Shown here one piece after another: positions 1-6,684 of a stretch of 10,101 bases of DNA. The notes beneath the pieces are model-generated. The model did no database searches and was not told where the DNA came from. It saw nothing but the letters and a program-made list of their open reading frames with translations. The DNA lies in NCBI GenBank assembly GCA_947458795.1, contig CANHCD010000053.1, positions 1 to 10,101 on the forward strand, given 5' to 3'. The stretch comes from Cyclobacteriaceae bacterium (GTDB lineage: Bacteria; Bacteroidota; Bacteroidia; Cytophagales; Cyclobacteriaceae). The position numbers and the translations under genes are program-made. How positions within the stretch are numbered: position 1 is the stretch's first letter; each line of letters begins with the position of its first letter.

Positions 1-4
1 CCCC

Positions 5-12
5 TATTTTTG
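5..12 (+). promoter_or_regulatory. Putative -7 promoter box for the tRNA-Ser gene
   Basis: TATTTTTG fits the Bacteroidota -7 consensus TAnnTTTG exactly and lies 28 bases before the first base of the tRNA, which would give a leader of about 20 bases. The matching -33 TTTG element would fall outside the window, so only half of the promoter can be judged. Confidence 0.45.
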
Positions 13-40
13 CACACTCGATGACCTATCGACACGATTT

Positions 41-125
41 AGAGGAGTGGCAGAGTGGTCGATCGCGGCGGTCTTGAAAACCGTTGTACCGTGAGGTACC
101 GGGGGTTCGAATCCCTCCTCCTCTG
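41..125 (+). tRNA. tRNA-Ser(UGA)
   Basis: This is a complete class II tRNA that decodes UCN serine codons. The acceptor arms AGAGGAG (41-47) and CTCCTCT (118-124) pair perfectly, followed by discriminator G125. The anticodon arm pairs GCGGT (68-72) with ACCGT (80-84) around the loop CTTGAAA, placing anticodon TGA at 75-77. A long variable arm, GTACC (86-90) / GGTAC (95-99), is the hallmark of tRNA-Ser. The T-arm contains the canonical GTTCGAATC. The 3' CCA is not encoded (CAT follows the discriminator), so it must be added by the CCA-adding enzyme. The gene stands alone with its own terminator. tRNA-Ser genes are common integration sites; see the related sequence at 2947-2972. Confidence 0.97.
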
Positions 126-136
126 CATAGAAGTGA

Positions 137-178
137 AAAACCCTTGTAAACATCAGATTTACAAGGGTTTTGCTTTTT
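137..178 (+). terminator. Rho-independent terminator after tRNA-Ser
   Basis: A perfect 14-bp inverted repeat, AAAACCCTTGTAAA (137-150) and TTTACAAGGGTTTT (158-171), encloses a 7-base loop and is followed by GCTTTTT. It begins 11 bases after the tRNA and clearly ends that transcript. Confidence 0.9.
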
Positions 179-309
179 AGTGAATTGACTAGGTGGTGGA
201 TAAATCTGGTGAAACATTCCCTTAGGGTATTCCACAAGGATTCAATCTGTGGTGGGGTTACCTAATGGATGTACTTACTTCTCTTTCAAATGGTCCCCCT
301 TTTTTTTAT

Positions 310-804
310 CTACATATGATCAATCCAATCAAATCTCCAGACTACTTGTTCATTTGGGAAATATGGATATGAATTTGGATTTCTGATGAATCTTAAATTT
401 TCACCTTCTCTAATTAGTTTGGCTTCTACTTCTCTTCTTCCGTTTGAGGAGTATAGTTTTGCTGTTACCGTATCCCCAATTATTGAACCAGTTATTGCAT
501 AAATTCCGCTGCCTTCAATAATATTACCATTTTCATCCCATTTACTGTAGCTGATAGATCCATCTATTTTATCAGCCGTCTGGTTTATTTCAATTTCCAT
601 TCGGGAGTCTTCTGTTATATCTCCTTCATTTGACCATTTCCCTTTAAAGTCAGCCAAAGGAATATCATTTTTTACTTTTCCTTGGAGCGAATCTTGATTT
701 TCAGTAACTATTTCCACCTCATCTTGTAAGTTGGATTTTTGAGAACAAGAGCTGCTGATCCCGAAAAGAAAGGCAAGGCTTATGAGTTTAGTAATTGTTT
801 TCAT
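310..804 (-). CDS. Small predicted lipoprotein, beta-rich, unknown function
   Basis: The 164-residue product starts with a charged MKTITK, a hydrophobic stretch (residues 7-15) and the segment ISSSC. Cys20 is therefore the likely lipidation site of a relaxed Bacteroidota lipobox. After an acidic, Gln/Asn-rich linker (about 21-50), residues 52-142 alternate polar and hydrophobic residues with Gly turns (KGKW, DGSISYS, GIYAITGSI, GDTVTAKLY), suggesting a single beta-sheet or lipocalin-like barrel. I do not recognise a named family. The protein is probably anchored in the envelope, possibly in the outer membrane. The start codon lies in a 13-bp tandem duplication that creates a tiny upstream reading frame overlapping this start. 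The gene stands alone, 180 bases downstream of the next minus-strand gene. Confidence 0.75.
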   Translation of the reverse strand: MKTITKLISLAFLFGISSSCSQKSNLQDEVEIVTENQDSLQGKVKNDIPLADFKGKWSNEGDITEDSRMEIEINQTADKIDGSISYSKWDENGNIIEGSGIYAITGSIIGDTVTAKLYSSNGRREVEAKLIREGENLRFIRNPNSYPYFPNEQVVWRFDWIDHM

Positions 805-825
805 TTAAAACATTTCATTTAAAAC
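799..825 (-). repeat. 13-bp tandem duplication over the start codon, with a 5-codon upstream ORF
   Basis: TTTCATTTAAAAC occurs at 799-811 and again at 813-825. On the minus strand the second copy adds another ATG (818-816), which reads Met-Lys-Cys-Phe-Lys and stops at TGA (803-801). That stop overlaps the ATG of the lipoprotein gene in an ATGA arrangement. The overlap could couple translation of the two, or may be a neutral replication-slippage duplication. Confidence 0.6.
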
Positions 826-856
826 TTGTATCAAGTCACTTTAACGAATGCATTTA

Positions 857-864
857 CAAAGTTA
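857..864 (-). promoter_or_regulatory. Putative -7 box upstream of the small lipoprotein gene
   Basis: CAAAGTTA on the plus strand reads TAACTTTG on the minus strand, a full match to TAnnTTTG, and sits about 50 bases before the start codon. I see no TTTG at the expected -33 distance, so this is a half-supported promoter. Confidence 0.3.
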
Positions 865-984
865 CGTTTTGCTGAAGATGATGCTGTAGCCATATTATTG
901 TATCTAGTAAGAATATGACCTTAGCGTTTCATTACCTTATTGAAGGTTAAGGGTAAGAGACTAATCATTTATTACTTCATCAGT

Positions 985-1587
985 TTAGTATTTATCAATT
1001 TCCTTTTTAAGTCTATCAGCCTCGTTTTCCCAGGACCTAATGTATTCTAATTGCTCTTGAATTTGTTGCTGTTTTTCAGATGCAGTCCTTAGTAACTGAA
1101 ATTTCTGTATTTCATTAAGCTCGATTTCAGCCGCACGGAAATTCGTAATTGCTTGGTTGTATTCGGATTTTAATGCTTCAAGTTCTTGCTGTTGTATTTT
1201 GGCCTGTTGTACTTCTATCTGCCGAAGCATTTCTGCTTGTTGATTTAAATACAATAAAGTGCCAATACCTCCAACAACTAAAATTGCGATGATAACAATT
1301 ATGAGGCTCGTATTTTTTTTCTTGAGACTTATGTCAACTGTTGACTTACTTTTTTCTATGATTTGTTTGTCCTCAATTGGATTGGGTATTTCAGGTTGAT
1401 TTATATGTAAAGGTGGAGGAACACTTTTAAAAATCTCCTTAAGTTCTTCAATCTCAACTGCTGCTTTCCAATTGTCCTCTCCTTCAAACCAAACCATAGT
1501 TTCCCGTGTAATTTTGAGATCTCTCAACTCATCTAAAGTGAAAGGGCCTTGTTGCTGCTCGTCTTTATGAATGTGAAATTTTGACAT
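985..1587 (-). CDS. GYF_2 (DUF4339) membrane protein with C-terminal coiled coil
   Basis: The 200-residue product has three parts. Residues 3-53 form a DUF4339/GYF_2 domain, recognised by the QQGPFTLDEL core followed by TMVWFEGEDNWKAA. In this family the domain binds peptides, probably proline-rich ones, and usually sits in the cytoplasm ahead of membrane segments. Residues 54-93 are a Pro- and Lys-rich linker. A single transmembrane helix follows (about 94-114, preceded by LKKKN, so the N terminus is probably inside). Residues 115-200 are Gln/Glu/Lys-rich with heptad-like leucines and are predicted to be a coiled coil outside the membrane. This gives a cytoplasmic reader joined to an extracytoplasmic oligomerisation rod. 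Its partners are unknown. It shares orientation with its neighbours, but the gaps of 180 and 292 bases argue against a tight operon. Confidence 0.8.
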   Translation of the reverse strand: MSKFHIHKDEQQQGPFTLDELRDLKITRETMVWFEGEDNWKAAVEIEELKEIFKSVPPPLHINQPEIPNPIEDKQIIEKSKSTVDISLKKKNTSLIIVIIAILVVGGIGTLLYLNQQAEMLRQIEVQQAKIQQQELEALKSEYNQAITNFRAAEIELNEIQKFQLLRTASEKQQQIQEQLEYIRSWENEADRLKKEIDKY

Positions 1588-1879
1588 TGCTAATTAATTT
1601 GGTTATTATTTTTTGTCGAAACCGATGCCTGGTTTAAGCAGAGAGATAATGTTTTCGAGCTTTAGATTTGGTTTAATTTAGAGACTAAAAATCAATCAAT
1701 TATATGCTTCCCCAAATAAATCATGTTTATTCAGTTGGTAACATATGATTCATAATTTAAAGTACCACTGTATTTGCCACTATCCCCACTTTTGACAAAG
1801 CAACACCCTTTTTTTGTACTTGACTAACCCACCTACTTGCGCTTAAAACGTAGTTAGTACAACACCTTGTTAAGTGGAT
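1588..1879. other. AT-rich spacer without a recognised gene
   Basis: No convincing coding sequence lies here. The stretch holds an imperfect inverted repeat with arms near 1816-1828 (GTAC..ACTAAC) and 1853-1860 (GTTAGTAC). It has no T-run on either side in the right place, so I do not call it a terminator. No promoter box with both elements was found for the GYF_2 gene. The best -7-like match is minus-strand TTTATTTG at 1713-1720, with one mismatch. Confidence 0.4.
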
Positions 1880-2662
1880 TTATTTTATTGGGAACATTTT
1901 AAAATTTTGGGCATCAAAATACTTGATTCGATTTGGAATGGTTTGCAAAATCGTCTCCTTCAGCGTTGAGCTAATCCGGTCAGATCGATATCGAAGCGCC
2001 ATATACAAAAGATAAGTCTCAGCGATATCTTCTCTTTTAGGGTTATCACGAGCATACGTAGAGATGAAACTAGGATCTAAGTTTTGTGCATTGATCCAGC
2101 CTTTTGAAGCAGCATGATCTGCATCTAGTGAGGTATGAGCTGCTTCATGAACTAATGTTTCTTCCAATATCCCATCGTTTTCATAGAGTGTTGATTGACC
2201 AGTATGAATGAGGAGATTATTGTTTCCGCCACCAAAAGGATAAGTTCCCAGGTGAATCCATGAAGTTTTTACATCGCTTCTCAAAGCTGTTGGAAGTTTG
2301 CCGAATACCTCAGCATATTTTAAGGCTTGAGTTTCAGCATCTGCTACATTTTTGAATTCAGGGTTGATCTGAATTTCTATTGTCAGACCATCGGCATAGT
2401 TGGCATTGAAAATAAAAGGATTTACAGTGATCCAATCATTAACTCTTCGATCAAACATGGTCCTTTTAGCCTGACCAGCATAAGTAAGCGTTTTGAATGT
2501 GGATGGATCTGCACTTGTAATTATATCAGGATCTAAAAAAATAGTACCACTAAACGGAGGAGTTAGTTGAACCTTTGGAACAGTCGGTTCGGTTTCACTC
2601 TTACTACAAGAAACTAGAACAAGTAGTAGACCATACAACATTAAGTTTATGACTTGTTTCAT
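1880..2662 (-). CDS. Lipoprotein with a zinc-metallopeptidase (HExxH) signature
   Basis: The 260-residue product has a type II signal peptide: MKQ, hydrophobic residues 5-17, and LVSC with lipidated Cys19, followed by a Ser/Thr/Pro/Glu-rich linker. The C-terminal half carries HEAAH at residues 172-176, the metal-binding and catalytic motif of zincin peptidases. About 35 residues later comes REDIAETY, with E211 and E215. In several gluzincin-like families an ED-x-AE-x-[FY] segment at this place supplies the third zinc ligand and packs near the active site, so E215 (or E211) is the candidate. The spacing HExxH-x6-H does not fit metzincins (x5). I infer an envelope-anchored protease or protease-like protein with unknown substrate. 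The exact family is not recognised. A Bacteroidota-type promoter lies about 155 bases upstream. Confidence 0.82.
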   Translation of the reverse strand: MKQVINLMLYGLLLVLVSCSKSETEPTVPKVQLTPPFSGTIFLDPDIITSADPSTFKTLTYAGQAKRTMFDRRVNDWITVNPFIFNANYADGLTIEIQINPEFKNVADAETQALKYAEVFGKLPTALRSDVKTSWIHLGTYPFGGGNNNLLIHTGQSTLYENDGILEETLVHEAAHTSLDADHAASKGWINAQNLDPSFISTYARDNPKREDIAETYLLYMALRYRSDRISSTLKETILQTIPNRIKYFDAQNFKMFPIK

Positions 2663-2817
2663 AAGGTAGGCGAAGGTTTGTCTCGTTTATTTTTTAAAGG
2701 TCATCGAATTTACTGCGTGCTTATTGATTTCCACCACGAGATGCTTGTATTCTGCTAGTTCTATGGTGTTACGAATCTGCCTACAGTATTTTTTCGAGCT
2801 TATGGATCATATATAAT

Positions 2818-2848
2818 CAAAGCTAAATCTACTTCAATGTATTTCAAA
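2818..2848 (-). promoter_or_regulatory. Putative Bacteroidota promoter for the HExxH lipoprotein gene
   Basis: On the minus strand, TAGCTTTG (2825-2818) matches the -7 consensus TAnnTTTG, and TTTG (2848-2845) lies 19 bases upstream, the usual distance for the -33 element. Transcription would start near 2811, giving an untranslated leader of roughly 150 bases before the ATG at 2662. No riboswitch was recognised in that leader. Confidence 0.45.
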
Positions 2849-2946
2849 AAAAATGCTGTGCTCAAAGTTTCTGCATGCTGAAGCTAATGGGATGCAAACC
2901 CACAATTGCTATTCACTACTTGGTAAGGGCAAGGGGAAAGTAAGAA

Positions 2947-2972
2947 GTTAGAATCCCTCCTTTGTAGGATAG
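2947..2972 (+). other. tRNA-Ser 3'-end-like fragment (possible attachment-site relic)
   Basis: GTTAGAATCCCTCCT (2947-2961) matches the T-loop and acceptor part of the tRNA-Ser (105-119) at 14 of 15 positions. After six mismatches the alignment regains G-ATAG at 2967-2972, opposite 125-130. The bases before it cannot form a T-stem (AGAAG opposite CCCTC), so this is not a functional tRNA. Such fragments are left when an element integrates into a tRNA 3' end. It would place the genes between about 105 and 2972 inside a former insertion. No integrase is present, so the call is tentative. Confidence 0.3.
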
Positions 2973-3380
2973 TCCAACTACCGAAAGTGCTTTTTAAATG
3001 GCAAATTTACTACAGCCAGAAGGATGGTCCATCCAAAGGAATGTCAATTCATAAATCCCTTAGAAAATTTATTTTCCATTTCCCATTATCAGGAATTCAA
3101 CCCAAAGGACTATTGAATTATGTGATAAATGGCAAAGGCTTATTAAACAAGGGTATTGCCAAATCCAAAATAAATTCGAAAATTGCTTTGGAAGAAAAAT
3201 TTTATAAATCGTAAAACTTTTCTTTATTCATTTATTGGATCTAAAATAAGCTTGCAACCAATAAAATTAGGTTACCTCTAACTAATTGGAGATTATATAT
3301 CTTTTCTAGACGCAGGAAGACTGATACAAAAACTTGTTTGCAACCCCTACAAAACCAGAGTATAGCCAAGCAAAATTAGC

Positions 3381-4910
3381 ATGAACCCACACCTTCTTTC
3401 TTCTGGTTACCTACTTTACAACCGCTACTCCATCCAGCAGACCCTAGGACAAGGAGGTTTTGGCATCACTTACCTTGCCTATGACCAAAAGTTGGAACAA
3501 GAAGTGTGTATCAAGGAACTTTTTATTTCGGGTAATAGCACGCGCGGTGCTAATATGACCGTTCAATCCCAAGGGAACTCCTCTTTTTCATTTGCAGAAT
3601 TTGTCGACCGTTTTGTACAGGAGGCCAAGCAACTAGTACGCTTTCAGCATCCCAACATTGTTCGGGTAATTGATATTTTCCAAGAAAATGACACGGCCTA
3701 TACCGTGATGGAGTATGTGAATGGGGAGACCTTAAAGCAGCGTGTTCAGCGTATAGGTGCACTAGAGGAAAAAGAAGCCAAGCAGCTGATCAACCAGCTT
3801 TTGGACGCTGTAGAGGCAGTTCATGCAAAGGGAATGCTCCACCGAGACATTAAGCCTGAAAATGTATTAATCAGCCCAGAAGGCCGTGTAGTTTTGATTG
3901 ACTTTGGTTCTGCTAGGGAATTTGCTGAGGGTAAGGCTTCCCACCAGACCGTTCTAATTACCTCCGGTTATGCTCCTCCAGAGCAATACACAGACCATGC
4001 AAAAAGAGGTCCGTTCACTGATATTTATGCCCTTGGCGCAACGCTCTATTACCTGCTCACTGGCCAAAAACCACTCGCCTCTACTGATAGGAGTCTTGAA
4101 GAACTGGTTCCACCACAGCAGGTCAATTCCAAGCTAACAAGCACGATTTCAGGGGCGATTTTGAAAGCCATGGAACTTAAGCCTAGCAACCGATTTCAAG
4201 CGATTGGAGAATTGAGAGAAGCACTCAATCAGTCATCAAAGATCGATTTAGAAAAGTCGAGCGACGCCACACTAATTCAAGAAAAACCAAAGCAATCTCC
4301 AGATATCCAGAAACAAGTAGCGAGCCCAACTCTTATTCAAGGTATACCAAAAGGATCAAGTTTGGTAAAAGAGAAGCAGAATAGCCCCCCATCCCCAAAA
4401 AAAATAACAACTAAGGTCACTGGCAGTTCCGCTCCAAAAAAACGACTTATACTAGTGCTATCTTTATTTGGGCTTGCGCTACTTGCAGGTGGCTTGGTCT
4501 TCTGGTACGAAAACTCAAGTAATTCGGGTAGCTACTACTACCCAACCACTAGTTCATCCTCAGGATATGAAAGTGAGGAGTCGGTAGATTATGTAGCAGA
4601 TTCTACCACTGCTGTAGCAGGAGATGGAGAAGGAGCAGTGTTTATCTGTGCTAACCTAGACAATGTACCTGCTTTTTATGCCAACGATGGGGAATGTGAT
4701 TGCGACGACTGTACGGATGAATATGCTTTCCAATGTCCAGAGGGAAAATACATTTTAAGTAACTATTTAAATGATGGGGACTGGGATTGTGCCAATGGTG
4801 AAGATGAAAATCAAGGTGATGTGGTGATCTGCAAAGGAGGGAAGGTAATTCTAAGTGCATTTCTGAATGATGGCGATTGCGATTGCGAGGATTGTGGGGA
4901 TGAATCCTAA
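3381..4910 (+). CDS. Membrane-anchored Ser/Thr protein kinase with LDLa-like ectodomain
   Basis: The 509-residue product begins with a Hanks-type (PknB-like) kinase domain, about residues 14-285. It has glycine loop GQGGFG (23-28), ATP lysine K45, catalytic loop HRDIKPEN (154-161), DFG (174-176), APPEQY (198-203) and DIYALG (214-219). All key residues are present, so it should be active. A linker (286-354) repeats the motif TLIQ twice (297-300 and 317-320). KKR then precedes a transmembrane helix (356-376), placing the kinase in the cytoplasm. The outside part has a Ser/Tyr-rich spacer and three Asp/Cys-rich repeats (about 421-447, 450-477, 482-509), with cores NDGECDCDDCTDE, NDGDWDCANGEDE and NDGDCDCEDCGDE. 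These resemble calcium-binding LDL-receptor class A modules. Such a layout suggests a sensor kinase that reads an envelope signal, possibly calcium. It lies 93 bases before the DUF5684 gene, with which it may be co-transcribed. Confidence 0.95.
   Translation: MNPHLLSSGYLLYNRYSIQQTLGQGGFGITYLAYDQKLEQEVCIKELFISGNSTRGANMTVQSQGNSSFSFAEFVDRFVQEAKQLVRFQHPNIVRVIDIFQENDTAYTVMEYVNGETLKQRVQRIGALEEKEAKQLINQLLDAVEAVHAKGMLHRDIKPENVLISPEGRVVLIDFGSAREFAEGKASHQTVLITSGYAPPEQYTDHAKRGPFTDIYALGATLYYLLTGQKPLASTDRSLEELVPPQQVNSKLTSTISGAILKAMELKPSNRFQAIGELREALNQSSKIDLEKSSDATLIQEKPKQSPDIQKQVASPTLIQGIPKGSSLVKEKQNSPPSPKKITTKVTGSSAPKKRLILVLSLFGLALLAGGLVFWYENSSNSGSYYYPTTSSSSGYESEESVDYVADSTTAVAGDGEGAVFICANLDNVPAFYANDGECDCDDCTDEYAFQCPEGKYILSNYLNDGDWDCANGEDENQGDVVICKGGKVILSAFLNDGDCDCEDCGDES
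4641..4907 (+). repeat. Three LDLa-like repeats encoded at the 3' end of the kinase gene
   Basis: Three units of about 28-30 residues each have the form C, about 10 residues, then N-D-G-x-[CW]-D-C-x-[DN]-[CG]-x-D-E. Repeats 1 and 3 have four cysteines (C423, C439, C441, C444; C484, C500, C502, C505). Repeat 2 has only C452 and C470, with Trp468 in place of one Cys. The protein ends one residue after the last DE, so the array runs to the very C terminus. Confidence 0.75.
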
Positions 4911-5003
4911 AAATAGGTCAAGTATTTAGTAGGGATCCTGCTACTATTCAAAAAGAGTGAGTTCAAAAACTTATAAGTAATTAACCATAAACCCACCCAG
5001 ATC

Positions 5004-5342
5004 ATGATTGGATTATTAATTATCTATTTTGCAGTAATAGTATTACTTCTTGCCTCCATGTGGGCAGTTTTCGCAAAGGCAGGAAAACCAGGTTGGACTG
5101 CCTTAATCCCAATTTACAACCTTATCATCTTGTTGGAGATAGTAGGCAAACCTTGGTGGTGGCTATTTCTGATGTTGATTCCGCTAGTAAATGTGGTTTT
5201 TGCCATTTGGACTTACAACCTTCTGTCCAAGAGCTTTGGAAAATCAGAGGGATTTACCGTTGGACTACTTCTCCTAAGCTTTATCTTCTTACCCATATTG
5301 GCCTTTGGAGAAGCACAATATAAAGGTCCTGCTGGAAGTTAA
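5004..5342 (+). CDS. DUF5684-like small integral membrane protein
   Basis: The 112-residue protein consists almost entirely of hydrophobic helices: about 2-23, 36-48, 51-72 and 84-102. The segment AKAGKPGWTALIPIYN (25-40), the later GKPWWW (48-53), the FGKS turn (78-81) and the closing ILAFGEAQYKGP (98-109) are the conserved features I associate with the DUF5684 family. Members are short inner-membrane proteins of unknown function that often stand next to unrelated genes. The ATG at 5004 gives a natural membrane-inserting N terminus. It follows the LDLa-like kinase by 93 bases on the same strand and is followed at once by a terminator, so the two genes probably share a transcript. Any role in the signalling cluster is a guess from position only. 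Confidence 0.85.
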   Translation: MIGLLIIYFAVIVLLLASMWAVFAKAGKPGWTALIPIYNLIILLEIVGKPWWWLFLMLIPLVNVVFAIWTYNLLSKSFGKSEGFTVGLLLLSFIFLPILAFGEAQYKGPAGS

Positions 5343-5363
5343 CTCGTTAGTTTGATCACTTAA

Positions 5364-5397
5364 AAAAAAATGCTTCAGTCTCCTGAAGCATTTTTTT
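5364..5397. terminator. Bidirectional Rho-independent terminator between convergent genes
   Basis: AAAAAAATGCTTCA (5364-5377) and TGAAGCATTTTTTT (5384-5397) form a perfect 14-bp hairpin with a 6-base loop. The A-run on the left and T-run on the right give a U-tract on either transcript. It can thus end both the plus-strand DUF5684 transcript and the minus-strand caspase operon. Confidence 0.9.
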
Positions 5398-5439
5398 ATG
5401 TCGTCTTTCCTGTTTTCCTATCTAGGAATTCAATCCGTG

Positions 5440-6651
5440 CTATTTCACTTTAGTTAGCGGAATTTTATTCAGGTTGACCCCGTAAATCACAGGGATCTGT
5501 TCGTTTGAAGTATGACTGGATACTTTGTTTTTGGTATACATAAACAACTCTCCAGCGGTCACGTACTTATCTTGATTTAGATCAGCAAGACCCTGCATCC
5601 CTCGAATTAAATGATAGCTAAAAACCCCCTGTTCAAGGCTCCCCATTTCTAAAGAAGTCTGATTGGGTTTGGAGGACATGATCACGGCCAAGCGTGAATC
5701 GTATAGGTCTTGGGTACTGGAAACGGAGGTTTCATTGGCTGTTCCAATACTCCCCGAGAAACAAGCATCTGCAACCACCAATCTAAATTTGGCTGCTGTA
5801 TTTTTAAAATAATTCTTCAAGTCGGAATGTTTCAAGCCAACAGAATGATTGTAAGGAACAAACTCCCCTACACTTCCATGTCCAGAAAAGTAGAAAATAA
5901 TAAAATCATTGGCTGAGGAAGTTCTGAAAACGTCCGAAAGGGCTGCATTGATATTGCTTAAGGTGGCCCTCTCATTGAGTAGCAACACTGTTTTACCTGC
6001 AGCCACCTCCATAGGCATCGCAGATTTTAGGTGGTTGTAAAACAATTGCGCATCTCGATCCGAATAGTTCAAATCCAAATTAGTCCCTTGGTAATCTGAT
6101 ATCCCAACCACCACCGCAAAAACTCTAGGCCGAAGTATTTTTTGGGAAATTGAGCCCTTATTTAGTGTGGAATCAGCCGAAAGGACCTGGGTAGAATCAA
6201 TCGATCCCAGTTCATCCGCAACTCCAATGCTGGGCTTGCCATTTTCCCAATACCCTTCAATGAGTTCCCCGGTGTGCTTTTTAAAGGATCCGTACCCATT
6301 GAATAAATTTTTCGAAAAGGTTCCCGTATAGGCATCTCCATTCTTGAAAGAAAATTTTCCATATGATTTGGCATCCTCTATATAAAAACCTTCGTAAAGT
6401 TCTCCATTGGCATAGCGATAGGTAGCCAAGCCATCTCTGCTGGCTCCTTTAAAGGCTCCTTCATACCGATCTCCATTAGGGTAACTGTAGACCCCTTTTA
6501 ATTTCTGCCCACTTTGAAAAGTTCCTACAAATTTACTACCGTCAGGGTATTTTTTTTCACCGTTACCAGATACACAGTCTCCTTTGATACATTGGGCCAT
6601 GGCGCTAGAAGACATGTATGCGAAGGCGCAAATAAGTAGTAGTTTTTTCAT
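5440..6651 (-). CDS. Secreted MORN-repeat caspase-like (peptidase C14) protein
   Basis: The 403-residue product starts with a type I signal peptide (MKKLLLICAFAYMSSSAMA, cleavage likely before Gln20), so it is exported. Residues 35-145 form about five MORN repeats (YPDGSKFVGTF, YPNGDRYEGAF, YANGELYEGFY, FKNGDAYTGTF, HTGELIEGYW), which can bind lipids or pack against partners. After a linker comes a caspase-like domain, about 176-385. RVFAVVVGISDY opens it, SGHG supplies catalytic His258 and DACFSG supplies nucleophile Cys297, so the dyad is intact. D357-L-N-Q-D-K-Y-V-T-A-G-E368 has the spacing of an EF-hand calcium loop. Caspase-family proteins in bacteria cut after basic or acidic residues; the specificity here cannot be told. 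It is the last gene of the phosphatase-kinase row, 33 bases after the WG kinase. Confidence 0.93.
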   Translation of the reverse strand: MKKLLLICAFAYMSSSAMAQCIKGDCVSGNGEKKYPDGSKFVGTFQSGQKLKGVYSYPNGDRYEGAFKGASRDGLATYRYANGELYEGFYIEDAKSYGKFSFKNGDAYTGTFSKNLFNGYGSFKKHTGELIEGYWENGKPSIGVADELGSIDSTQVLSADSTLNKGSISQKILRPRVFAVVVGISDYQGTNLDLNYSDRDAQLFYNHLKSAMPMEVAAGKTVLLLNERATLSNINAALSDVFRTSSANDFIIFYFSGHGSVGEFVPYNHSVGLKHSDLKNYFKNTAAKFRLVVADACFSGSIGTANETSVSSTQDLYDSRLAVIMSSKPNQTSLEMGSLEQGVFSYHLIRGMQGLADLNQDKYVTAGELFMYTKNKVSSHTSNEQIPVIYGVNLNKIPLTKVK

Positions 6652-6684
6652 TTTTTTGATTTATAAAAATACATCAATAATCTC

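Larger units (their letters stand above)
2663..3380. other. Long spacer between divergent genes, no convincing gene
   Basis: The 718 bases separate the minus-strand metalloprotease from the plus-strand kinase. They contain the promoter at 2818-2848 and the tRNA-like segment at 2947-2972. An open frame on the plus strand runs from 2927 to 3214 and would encode a Lys-, Ile- and Leu-rich peptide, starting only at a GTG (2987) or a later ATG (3041). It lacks any recognisable motif and I do not call it a gene. For the kinase at 3381 the best -7-like match is TATCTTTT at 3298-3305, which deviates at the last base and has no clear -33 partner. Confidence 0.4.

Noticed and set aside
4..237. Minus-strand reading frames of 77 and 69 codons
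   Set aside because: They run antisense through the tRNA-Ser and its terminator. The peptide with GFEPPVPHGTTVFKTAAIDH is a well-known false protein produced by tRNA-Ser genes.
1652..2800. Shared 11-mer TTTTCGAGCTT near 1652 and 2790
   Set aside because: It sits upstream of two minus-strand genes, but the flanks do not match and a single 11-base coincidence is expected at this scale.
2987..3214. Plus-strand 75-codon frame in the long spacer
   Set aside because: It has a GTG start, no ribosome-binding site, a low-complexity Lys/Ile/Leu-rich product and no recognisable motif. The open frame continues upstream without any sign of a real start.
4931..4957. Hairpin around GGATCC after the kinase gene (AGTAG...CTACT)
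   Set aside because: The stem is short and bulged and no T-run follows, so it is not supported as a terminator. Read-through into the DUF5684 gene is more likely.
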